Shown one piece after another: positions 1-6,518 of a DNA stretch of 9,074 nucleotides. How positions within the stretch are numbered: position 1 is the first letter of the stretch; each line of letters opens with the position of its first letter. A program made the position numbers and the translations under genes. The notes under the pieces are model-generated. The model was given only the letters and a program-made list of their open reading frames with translations, did not search any database and had not been told where the DNA came from. The DNA comes from Dehalococcoidia bacterium. GTDB taxonomy: Bacteria > Chloroflexota > Dehalococcoidia > Lucifugimonadales > UBA3495. Location of the stretch: positions 1 through 9,074 of the forward strand of contig JAJDXU010000346.1 of assembly GCA_022823105.1 (NCBI GenBank), given 5' to 3'.

Positions 1-1271
1 TGGTTCCAGAGTGGCCAGACGGCGCTGCTGGGTCCTGCTGATGTGGTGATCCCCCACGCTGCTGACCACGCGTCGGAGTTCGGGCCCCGGAGACCAGGCC
101 GTGACTCCAGCCAACAGGGCGCCCATGCGCGGCGGCGACTCCTGGGTGGCCACGCGACGGCCTTCGTACCGGACGATGAGTTCACCGTCGGGACGTTCCA
201 GCACCTCGACCCGCAGTCCGGCGTAGCTGGTGCGTTCCTGGTCAGGCAGCAGTTGCAGGACCCGCCATTGGTACTTCACCGTGTTGTCGCGAGCCACCTT
301 GCGGGTGTCCTTGAAGCACAGGATTGTCCGGCAGGCACAGATCGGGATCCGTCAAGCGGTAGGCGGGCTCCGGATGCTCCGGCTGCACCGCGAAGCGGGC
401 GTTGTAGCGGGGCAGGAAGCCCTGCAGCACCGCCGTGGCCTGGTCGATGGTCCTGGCATCGGCCAGGCGCAGTTCGGTTACCAGCCGGTCCTGGAAGGTT
501 CCAGCCGCACGCTCGACCCGGCCTGTCGCTTGGGGAGAGCCGGCGAAGGTCTGCCGGATGCCCAGTTCCTGCAGGGACCGGGTGAACTGGGTGGCTTCTG
601 CCGCGGTCTCCGGGCTGGCGGGCATTGTGCTTGAACACGGCGTGTCGGTCGCTGTGCAGCGCCAGGGGGATGCCCCAGTCCTCGATCAGGCCCTCCAGCA
701 GGGTGAAGTACCCAGCGGTGGTTTCGCTGACGCAAAACACGCCATTGATCACGGTACTGGTGGCGTCGTCCACCGCCAGCAGCAGGGCGAACTTGGGCCC
801 TCGGTCTTCCAACCAGGCATGATGGCTGCCGTCCTGCTGGATCAGCATTCCAGCCTGGGGCATCCGCTGGCGACGGAACCGGTGTTGCGGTGAGCGCCGG
901 CTGCGGGGACTGCCGATGCCGGCCCTGGTAAGAATGCGCCGCACCGTGGGCCGGCTCAGGCCGATGCCCTCTCGCTCACTGAGCAACTCGGTGAGGTGGG
1001 TGTGGTTGGCGCCCTCGTAGCGCTCCGTCGCCAGTTGCACCACCGCAGCAGCCTCGCCTGGTGAAGTAGCGTTGTGGGGACGGCGGCCCCGGTTGCCGTG
1101 AGCCAACGCAGCGGCGCCACGCTCGCGGTAGGCGGCCAGCATCCGACGAGCGTGGCGCGGAGACACGCCCAGCAGCTCGGCGGCATCGGCGATGGGGACC
1201 TGGTATTCCAAAACGGAGTTGAGCACGGAGAGTCCGGCTAGTTCTTTTTGGTTCAACGTGACGTCCTTCAT
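1..1271 (-). pseudogene. Frameshifted ISNCY-type DDE transposase, runs off left edge
   Basis: This is an insertion-sequence transposase broken by two frameshifts. From ATG 1271 the first frame encodes an N-terminal helix-turn-helix (about residues 22-50, AAELLGVSPRHARRML), a second DNA-binding region (about 90-120), and the start of an RNase H-like integrase core with D147 (QQDGSHHAWLE) and D208 (LHSDRHAVF). Near 608-614 one extra base moves the reading into a second frame that carries the catalytic Glu (about 253, ATGRVERAAGTFQDRL). Near 321-328 a second extra base moves it into the third frame (CFKDTRKVARDNTVKY), which stays open to position 1. The HTH plus DDE layout and the CFK-x-RKVA-x-DNTV-x-Y segment fit the ISNCY family as I know it; the family name comes from memory of its motifs, not a search. 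The C-terminus lies outside the window. As read, the D-D-E triad is split, so the gene should be inactive unless the shifts are sequencing errors or are bypassed by ribosomal frameshifting. Confidence 0.88.
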
Positions 1272-1274
1272 CAG

Positions 1275-1325
1275 GACATTTTCGCTGACCAGTTAACCGA
1301 TGACAGATTCGTAGAACAGGAACAC
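1275..1325. mobile_element. Likely terminal region of the ISNCY-type element
   Basis: Just upstream of the transposase start lies GACATTTTCGCTGACCAG (1275-1292), followed 27 bases later by the imperfect copy GACAGATTCGTAGAACAG (1302-1319). Tandem imperfect copies of a GACANTTTC-type motif near the terminus match my memory of ISNCY-type element ends, where they would serve as transposase-binding sites. The exact boundary and any target-site duplication cannot be fixed because the other end is outside the window. Confidence 0.45.
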
Positions 1326-1402
1326 CAAACCCAAAGGATTTTTGACCAGACCCGCGCTTGTGAATTAACATCCAAGCACACCCCATCGAAGGCGGACACA
1401 GA

Positions 1403-1699
1403 ATGACCAATAGACTGCCACCTATGAGCCACGCCGCCGACCTGGTCAGAGAACATCTCCCCGATTACCTCGGTGACAGCTTCGAAATCTCCGACATAAT
1501 CGCCGAATCTTTCACGCACCGAGACCGGGAACTCGGCTACATCACCGTGCGACTCAAACCCGGCCACCCTCCCGTCGACGCCAGAGTGCTTTCGCAGTTC
1601 GACGTTGATATGCACCAGAAATTCATCGACCGCGGCTTCTTCCCGCCACCAGCTGTCGAACTCAGCGCGGCGGAAACTGGCGCGAACAAGACCGGTTAA
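1403..1699 (+). CDS. 98-aa hypothetical protein, first gene of HEPN module
   Basis: This is a short acidic-to-neutral protein that I do not recognise. Its central part (about residues 40-80) alternates hydrophobic and charged residues (ELGYITVRLKPGHPPVDARV) and continues into a helical-looking segment ending RGFFPPPAVEL. No nucleotidyltransferase GSxxxxxD signature is visible, so it is not an obvious MNT-type partner. The start at 1403 has a purine-rich GAAGGCGG about 7 bases upstream; a second ATG at 1424 (MSHAADLV) is an alternative. It stops one base before the start of the HEPN gene, so the two are almost certainly co-transcribed and translationally coupled. That arrangement suggests an antitoxin or partner protein, but this is inferred from position only. 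Confidence 0.7.
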   Translation: MTNRLPPMSHAADLVREHLPDYLGDSFEISDIIAESFTHRDRELGYITVRLKPGHPPVDARVLSQFDVDMHQKFIDRGFFPPPAVELSAAETGANKTG

Positions 1700-1700
1700 G

Positions 1701-2186
1701 ATGCAACAGAACTTCCAGCCGCCCGTCCCTGTGGACCCACACCATCTGGTCGCCAGCGCCCGGCTAAGCTTGGCAGTAACACCTCCAAACTCCCCCGAGT
1801 ATCGGGCGACCGCTCATCGAGCCGTGAGCACTGCGTACTACGCGGTGTTCCACGCGCTGAACGCAAACAACGCCGACGCCATCATTGGGACACCGCTTAC
1901 GCAAGCAATGTCGGACGACTGGATCCGAACCTACCGGTCGACGAGACACCGCCACGCTGCCACTCGCCTTGACCGCAACCAACTACCGTTGTCAAACGGC
2001 GCCAGGATCCTCTCACGATCCTTCTCCAGACTGTACAACGCTCGAATAAGAGCCGATTACCATCCCCAAACTCATTTCGATGCGAATGCTGCCAACTACT
2101 GGTTAGACCGCGCCGAAGTGGCTATCCAAGAATTACAACAACTGAATTACAACGAGCGGGCTATCATAGCAGCCATTACGACCTGA
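1701..2186 (+). CDS. HEPN-domain protein (UPF0332-like)
   Basis: A 161-aa all-helical protein. The signature RAVSTAYYAVFHAL (about residues 35-48) is the typical first helix of the HEPN/UPF0332 group. A later helix carries NARIRADYHP (about 114-123), where R and H fit the R-x4-6-H motif that forms the RNase active site in catalytic HEPN toxins. The tail has the expected Ala-rich final helix (WLDRAEVAIQEL). HEPN proteins commonly act as RNases or as partners in toxin-antitoxin, abortive-infection and nucleotidyltransferase modules. The start ATG lies one base after the TAA of the 98-aa gene; the frame stays open upstream to 1605, but that part overlaps the previous gene and is not needed. Family assignment is fairly sure. 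Toxicity is inferred. Confidence 0.8.
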   Translation: MQQNFQPPVPVDPHHLVASARLSLAVTPPNSPEYRATAHRAVSTAYYAVFHALNANNADAIIGTPLTQAMSDDWIRTYRSTRHRHAATRLDRNQLPLSNGARILSRSFSRLYNARIRADYHPQTHFDANAANYWLDRAEVAIQELQQLNYNERAIIAAITT

Positions 2187-2194
2187 CCACCGCA

Positions 2195-2314
2195 ATGAGC
2201 CTGAAGCGATCCCGGAGGAAGCCTGCCGAACGAGAACCCAAACCCGAATCGGCGCGACAGGTTCAAAAACGGCTCCGGGAAGAGGTTGACAAGCAACAAC
2301 TCACGCTGTTCTGA
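2195..2314 (+). CDS. 39-aa charged small ORF ending in QLTLF
   Basis: A short ORF starts 8 bases after the HEPN stop codon. The product is very rich in Lys, Arg and Glu and probably disordered or a single amphipathic helix (QVQKRLREEVDKQQ), and it ends with the pentapeptide QLTLF directly before TGA. QL(S/D)LF-type peptides are the consensus for binding the bacterial DNA polymerase III sliding clamp, and many known examples sit at the extreme C-terminus. Codon choice is compatible with the region, but the Shine-Dalgarno sequence is poor, so translation would depend on coupling to the HEPN gene. It may equally be a chance ORF. A real protein this short would most likely be a regulator, an antitoxin-like peptide or a tether to replicating DNA. 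Confidence 0.4.
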   Translation: MSLKRSRRKPAEREPKPESARQVQKRLREEVDKQQLTLF

Positions 2315-2362
2315 CGCTGGGGGAACTGGACTCACCCAGTCCACCAATCAATCTCAACGCCC

Positions 2363-2402
2363 TGGCCGGTGTGCCTCTGACGAACCAGAGGCACACCGGT
2401 CA
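2363..2402. terminator. Strong hairpin, possible terminator of HEPN module
   Basis: CCGGTGTGCCTCTG (2366-2379) is perfectly complementary to CAGAGGCACACCGG (2386-2399) across a 6-base loop, and three further pairs, one a G-T wobble, extend the stem to 2363-2402. It lies about 50 bases after the last ORF of the HEPN cluster. Only a weak T run (ATGTTT) follows, so Rho-independent termination is likely but not typical. A structured RNA or mRNA-stabilising element is the alternative. Confidence 0.55.
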
Positions 2403-2495
2403 ATATGTTTGCTCGGCTGCCAGGCGTCATCCGACCGGTTTGCGAAATCCCGAGATCAAATCCCACGGCACCAGCACCGACAGCGCTGCGCCGAC

Positions 2496-2513
2496 CGTCC
2501 ATCATGATGGACG
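2496..2513. repeat. 18-bp perfect palindrome, possible operator
   Basis: CGTCCATCATGATGGACG is perfectly self-complementary with no spacer. An uninterrupted palindrome of this length suits a dimeric regulator site better than a terminator, since no loop or T run is present. No gene starts close by on either strand, so its role is open. Confidence 0.4.
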
Positions 2514-2666
2514 ACGGGTGTCCCTTTGCCAGCAAACCGCCACCGTAGCCGGCGCCTAATCACCCAATCCGCACCGGATCTCCCGACACTGCCGCCCACG
2601 TGGTACATGCACGGACGACCGACGTCACCAAACAGTTGTTGTCAGCGGCAGGAATGGAATTTCCGG

Positions 2667-2933
2667 TTACGCGCTCAATTTGTCCGCAGGCTCTAGCGTC
2701 GCGCCTGGGTCCATCCGGTAGTCGGCTCTGGGTGCGGCAATGATGTACCCGCCCCGATGGCAAAACAAGGTCGTGTGCCCGCTTGAACCGTAGCGGAACG
2801 TCGGCGACATCGGTCGCAGATCGCCCCCGCCCAGCGTAAGGCTGACCGGAGGAAGCCGCCGGCCCGGCCCATCGCCGTTAGTGAACGCCCCGGGAGCATC
2901 CCTGTAAATGCCATTGGCTAAAGGGCCGTTCAC
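2667..2933 (-). CDS. Doubtful 88-aa hypothetical ORF
   Basis: A minus-strand ORF with a GTG start and a TAA stop. Roughly three quarters of its third codon positions are G or C, and the residue mix (SLTLGGGDLRPMSPTFRYG, then HRGGYIIAAP) looks more protein-like than most shadow frames. I recognise no family, signal peptide or motif. There is no Shine-Dalgarno sequence before the GTG, and the start lies inside the 9-bp inverted repeat. It could be a remnant of a larger gene's C-terminus or a chance ORF in a GC-rich spacer. Confidence 0.22.
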   Translation of the reverse strand: MNGPLANGIYRDAPGAFTNGDGPGRRLPPVSLTLGGGDLRPMSPTFRYGSSGHTTLFCHRGGYIIAAPRADYRMDPGATLEPADKLSA

Positions 2934-2935
2934 TA
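2879..2935. repeat. 9-bp inverted repeat upstream of lipoprotein gene
   Basis: TAGTGAACG (2879-2887) and CGTTCACTA (2927-2935) are exact inverted copies separated by 39 bases, about 70-125 bases upstream of the lipoprotein start. This could be a pair of half-sites for a regulator of the surface operon or the base of a leader RNA stem. No flanking promoter is clear enough to decide. Confidence 0.3.
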
Positions 2936-3003
2936 CAATTGCGTCAGACGACTACGCAACGCCGGAACCCGCCAGCGACTTTGCCGAATCCCAGAGGCCA
3001 ACA

Positions 3004-3951
3004 ATGAAACACCCAATGCACCTTTGGACAGCTTTGCTGGCCCTGACACTAATGGCACCGCTCGTAGGCTCTGGGTGTTCGGGCGCGACGGCGGAGCAAT
3101 TGCAAACCACTGACAAGCTTGTGTCGGCAAGGAGCGACGCTGGGGAAACGGCGGCTTCGGGCCATGCCCTGGTAGCACCGGCAATCCCGTTGCCCAATCT
3201 TCCAGACCCGACGGTCATTCCTCAGGGCATCCTGCCGACAGATGCCCCAGTCCCAGCGATAGTTGCCGTAGGGCCAACCGGGAAGGACGCTGTCCCGACG
3301 GCGCCGGAGCGGCCGTCAGTCACTACTGCGGACCAAATGACCGGCACACACCTGGGCCCGACCACCGCGGCGGAGCGACATTCCCCACCGCAACCGGCAC
3401 TGGAGGCGGACTCATCGCGGGCCAGCGCCGGCATCCTCTCCCGGTTGTCGCCGCAGGAACGGGATTGCCTGGGAGCGGACATCCGGACGGACGAGCAGCT
3501 CCTGGCCGCAAGCGCCGCGTTTCCGGAAATGCCCCACGGCCCGGCGATGGAATGCCTCAGCGACGAGAACCAATTCCAGGTCTACCTGATGAGTGCGGCG
3601 GACGATGCGCAAATCAGCGAAGCGGCACACCGCTGCATCTGGAACGCCCTGGCCGGAATGCAAGATATTGCCGAGCCCGACGACGACCCGGCGCATGCCA
3701 TCGACCTGATGGGCAAGCTCTTCATGATGTTGCTGGTGATGCCCGCGTATTGCATCGCCACCGTGGAGCCGGACCACGCCGTGGGCGAAGACCCGGCGAC
3801 CGTCCTGGAGATGCAGAAAATCGTCTGCGCCGTGGACCGCATGGGCGGTCCTGAAGAGTGGACCCGGCTGCTGATGGCAGACGAAGAGGATTTTGACCAG
3901 GCCATGGCGCAGGCCGAGGAATACTGCGCCACGACCCAGCCGGCGCCCTGA
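3004..3951 (+). CDS. Proline-rich lipoprotein with C-terminal Cys-containing helical domain
   Basis: A 315-aa predicted lipoprotein. Residues 1-24 form a signal peptide (MKHPMHLWTALLALTLMAPL) ending at a probable lipid-attachment Cys25 in VGSGCSG. Gly rather than Leu at -3 makes the lipobox slightly atypical. Residues 26-145 are a low-complexity Pro/Ala/Thr linker. The folded part (about 146-308) is helical and acidic with six Cys (155, 184, 211, 250, 275, 308), starting LSPQERDCLGADI; it looks like two divergent helical repeats. I know similar LSPxExxC domains from high-GC environmental bacteria, but no function. The start at 3004 is preferred over the upstream ATG at 2908 because AGAGG lies 6 bases before it and the signal peptide follows at once. 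The 838-aa gene begins 47 bases downstream with no terminator between, so the two likely form an operon. Predicted location is the outside of the cytoplasmic membrane. Confidence 0.82.
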   Translation: MKHPMHLWTALLALTLMAPLVGSGCSGATAEQLQTTDKLVSARSDAGETAASGHALVAPAIPLPNLPDPTVIPQGILPTDAPVPAIVAVGPTGKDAVPTAPERPSVTTADQMTGTHLGPTTAAERHSPPQPALEADSSRASAGILSRLSPQERDCLGADIRTDEQLLAASAAFPEMPHGPAMECLSDENQFQVYLMSAADDAQISEAAHRCIWNALAGMQDIAEPDDDPAHAIDLMGKLFMMLLVMPAYCIATVEPDHAVGEDPATVLEMQKIVCAVDRMGGPEEWTRLLMADEEDFDQAMAQAEEYCATTQPAP

Positions 3952-3998
3952 CAGCTGGTTTCCGTGGTTCAAGAACCGGCTCACGAAGGAGTTCCCTG

Positions 3999-6515
3999 AT
4001 GACGTTCTATTTCGCCAAACCGAAAGCCGTCTTGCCCCTGGCGGTCGCGCTGGGGCTGGTCCTGGGCGTCGCCGGTCTGACCTGGCTCGCTGCGGTGGAG
4101 CACATTCAAGGCTGGGACAGTTCTCTTAGCATGTGGTCGGAGCGACCGCAGCAGCAGACCACCGACCCGGACGCCAACGCCCCGCCGGAATTCAGCGGCC
4201 CCTTCGACTTCATCGTAGCCCAGGGCAACGTGGCGGTGGGAACGGTGGCGGCCACCGACCCCGACGGCGATGCCATCACCAACTACGTGAAGCGCGGCCC
4301 GGACGGCCACCGTTTCCGGCTGGTGAAAGAAAACGGGCGCAAAACGGGCGAGCTGGTCTTCCGCGAAGCGCCCGACTACGAGAACCCGGTCGATGCGGAC
4401 GGGGACAACGTGTACCACTTCACCATCCAGGCGCACAGCGGAACCGGCGAGCGCAAACTCGCGACCACGGTGGACGTTACGGTAACGGTGGTGGAGGAGC
4501 AAAAAGAAGAGGCCCAGCCGCCGGCCACTCCGGCAAACCTGACCGTTGCCTCCGCGCTGGGAATACTGGACGTCGCCGCATGGTGGGACGCCACGGACCA
4601 CGCCACATCCTACAGAGTGCGCTGGCGTCAACGGGGCGCGGAGTTCCAGGAGGAGAATGAGACTAACGTCACCGATCCCAGCGCCGACGTCACGGTATCG
4701 GGATACGGCGACTGGGAGTTGGAGGCGCAGGCCTGCAACGACGCCGGCTGCGGCCCGGGCGCCGCTGCCCAGTTCACCATCACGCCGGCTGCCCCGTCGA
4801 ACCTCGAGCTGATGGTCTTGCCGAGAACCAGGAAGATCCTGGCCAGGTGGAACGCAGCCCCGGGAGCATCCTACTACCGGACCACCTGGCGACACAGCGA
4901 CGGCGGCGAAGGCAGCTTCAACGTATCCGACGCAATCGTTGTTGTCGAGGTCGCGTTCTACGGCAACTGGGACATACTGATCTCGGGATGCAGCGACGAC
5001 ATCTGCGGGCCGCCGGTCTCCGGCTCAATCGGCATCCCGCCGCCCCGGCCGCAAAACCTGACCGTCACTACCACGCCAGGCGATTTGAACCTGTCGGCGA
5101 CGTGGGACGCAGTGGAAGGAGCCTCATCCTACCAGGTGCGCTGGAAACGGGTCGGGGAGAGCTTTCAGACTGGGAACCACGTTCGGGTCGTCGACAGCAA
5201 CGCCAGTTTCGCCGTGCCCGACTACGGCGATTGGAACGTCTGGGTTTCCAGCTGCGGCGAAGCCGGCTGCGGGCAGTCCAGCTACTGGACCGGCGCCGTT
5301 GCCGGCGGGCCCGGCGCGCCGTCGAATTTGGCCGTCGGCGTCACGCCGGGAGACCTGACGCTGTCGGTGACCTGGGACCCGGCGACCGGCGCGTCATCCT
5401 ACCGGGTGCGCTGGAAACTGAACGGCGGGGACTTCCAGCCGGGCAACGAAGTAAGCGTCGCCGATACCAGCGCCTCTATCACTGTGTCCGGCTATGGAAA
5501 CTGGGAAATCCACGTCCACGGTTGCGACGGCGCCGGTGACGTCTGTGGGGCAGCCGCGGTGCAGACGGTCAACGTCGTTGCCCCGCCGGTTCAGCCGGCG
5601 GCCCTCTCGAGCCTGCACGCTAGAGTTGCGCCGGAACGAACGAGTGTGCTATTATGGTGGGGCGCGGCAGACGGCGCGACCTTCTACAAGTTGCGCTGGC
5701 GCGGGCTCGGAGGGAACTTCGAGCCCGCGGACGAAGTTTCCGCGTCGCGCCTCCGCGCCGCCGTCACGGTGTCTGACTTTGGCGAGTGGGAGTTTCAGGT
5801 CCGGGGTTGCAACGATTCCCTTTGCGGGCCAGCAGCTGCCAGGACCATTGAACTGGAGCCGCCCAACGCCCCGCCGGCCTTCACCGGTGCATCGGCATTT
5901 ACTGTAGCCGAAAATGGCGTTCACGTGGGTACGGTGACCGCCACCGACCCGGACGATGAGGACGACGTCACCGGCTACGCCATCAGCGGCGCCGACGCCC
6001 GCCAGTTCCGGATCAACGGCTCCGGCGAGGTGGCGTTCAACGCCGCGCCGGACCACGAGAGCCCGTCCGACGCGGGCGGCGACAACGTGTACCGGTTCAC
6101 CGTTACCGCCACCGGCGGCAGCGGGGACCGAGCGCTCACCGCCAGCCAGGACATCACCGTCACCGTGGCTGACGTGGCGGAGCCACCGGCGTTCCTCGGC
6201 CCCTTCGAGTTCACGGTGGACGAGGGCAGCGTGGCGGTGGGCGCGGTCGCGGCCACGGACCCCGACGGCGACGCCGTTACCAACTACGTGAAGCGCGGCC
6301 CGGATGGCCACCGTTTCCGGCTGGTGAAAGAAAACGGGCGCAAGACCGGCGAGCTGGAGTTCCGTGAAGCTCCAGACTTTGAGAACCCGGCTGATGCGGA
6401 CGGGGATAACGTGTACCACTTCGTCATCCAGGCCGTCAGCGGTACGGGCGAAGGGAGACACCATACCACCCGGGCGTTCACCATAACCGTTACCGACGCG
6501 GCGGAGCCTGAGTAG
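3999..6515 (+). CDS. Exported cadherin-like/fibronectin type III multidomain protein
   Basis: An 838-aa surface protein with no visible enzyme domain. One hydrophobic segment (about residues 11-32) acts as a signal peptide or N-terminal anchor. A cadherin-like domain follows (61-166), then five FN3 domains (about 175-262, 263-346, 348-434, 438-527, 531-620), then two more cadherin-like domains (622-727, 728-836). The cadherin-like domains carry acidic calcium-binding-type motifs (ATDPDGDA, DADGDN). Each FN3 domain has a Trp early, a [Y/F]-x2-x-WR/WK-type strand, a late G-x-W strand and a Cys pair near its end (246/251, 331/336, 419/424, 509/516, 604/609), probably disulfide-bonded outside the cell. 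The start is fixed by AAGGAG seven bases upstream. There is no C-terminal sortase signal or autotransporter domain, so attachment would be through the N-terminal helix or partners. The likely role is adhesion, or binding to proteins or carbohydrates at the cell surface. The ligand is unknown. Confidence 0.9.
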   Translation: MTFYFAKPKAVLPLAVALGLVLGVAGLTWLAAVEHIQGWDSSLSMWSERPQQQTTDPDANAPPEFSGPFDFIVAQGNVAVGTVAATDPDGDAITNYVKRGPDGHRFRLVKENGRKTGELVFREAPDYENPVDADGDNVYHFTIQAHSGTGERKLATTVDVTVTVVEEQKEEAQPPATPANLTVASALGILDVAAWWDATDHATSYRVRWRQRGAEFQEENETNVTDPSADVTVSGYGDWELEAQACNDAGCGPGAAAQFTITPAAPSNLELMVLPRTRKILARWNAAPGASYYRTTWRHSDGGEGSFNVSDAIVVVEVAFYGNWDILISGCSDDICGPPVSGSIGIPPPRPQNLTVTTTPGDLNLSATWDAVEGASSYQVRWKRVGESFQTGNHVRVVDSNASFAVPDYGDWNVWVSSCGEAGCGQSSYWTGAVAGGPGAPSNLAVGVTPGDLTLSVTWDPATGASSYRVRWKLNGGDFQPGNEVSVADTSASITVSGYGNWEIHVHGCDGAGDVCGAAAVQTVNVVAPPVQPAALSSLHARVAPERTSVLLWWGAADGATFYKLRWRGLGGNFEPADEVSASRLRAAVTVSDFGEWEFQVRGCNDSLCGPAAARTIELEPPNAPPAFTGASAFTVAENGVHVGTVTATDPDDEDDVTGYAISGADARQFRINGSGEVAFNAAPDHESPSDAGGDNVYRFTVTATGGSGDRALTASQDITVTVADVAEPPAFLGPFEFTVDEGSVAVGAVAATDPDGDAVTNYVKRGPDGHRFRLVKENGRKTGELEFREAPDFENPADADGDNVYHFVIQAVSGTGEGRHHTTRAFTITVTDAAEPE
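4197..4450 (+). repeat. First copy of duplicated cadherin-like module
   Basis: This segment aligns without gaps to 6198-6451 at an offset of 2001 bases (667 codons). A 25-residue stretch of the protein is identical (residues 95-119 and 762-786), and most differences at DNA level are silent or conservative. It encodes the core of cadherin-like domain 1. Confidence 0.9.
6198..6451 (+). repeat. Second copy of duplicated cadherin-like module
   Basis: This is the in-frame partner of the repeat at 4197-4450 and encodes the core of the third cadherin-like domain. The middle cadherin-like domain (622-727 of the protein) is clearly more divergent, so the two outer modules share a more recent common origin or have been kept alike by gene conversion. 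Confidence 0.9.
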
Positions 6516-6518
6516 GTT

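Larger units (their letters stand above)
2315..3003. other. Mostly non-coding interval between HEPN module and surface locus
   Basis: About 690 bases without a convincing gene. It holds a long hairpin (2363-2402), an 18-bp perfect palindrome (2496-2513), a weak minus-strand ORF (2667-2933) and a 9-bp inverted repeat (2879-2935). I see no tRNA, no CRISPR repeats and no strong sigma70-type promoter. The plus frame of the lipoprotein gene is open back to 2908, but that part lacks signal-peptide character. Confidence 0.6.

Noticed and set aside
43..893. Plus-strand ORFs opposite the transposase
   Set aside because: They are antisense shadows of the transposase frames, which carry HTH and DDE motifs.
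1342..1370. Possible promoter TTGACC with 17-base spacing to TTAACA before the HEPN module
   Set aside because: The -10 match is poor, so I do not report it as a feature.
2908..3003. N-terminal extension of the 315-aa lipoprotein to ATG 2908
   Set aside because: It would bury the signal peptide about 32 residues inside the protein, and the ATG at 3004 has a good Shine-Dalgarno sequence.
3412..4895. Long minus-strand ORFs opposite the lipoprotein and the FN3 protein
   Set aside because: They are GC-driven shadows. The plus frame has clear domains, a signal peptide and a ribosome binding site.
4521..5858. Periodic DNA repeats considered as a CRISPR or satellite array
   Set aside because: The period of roughly 260 bases and in-frame divergence are explained by tandem FN3 domains.
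5652..6464. 270-aa minus-strand ORF
   Set aside because: It is a shadow of the cadherin-like region; its composition is Val/Gly/His-rich with no motifs.
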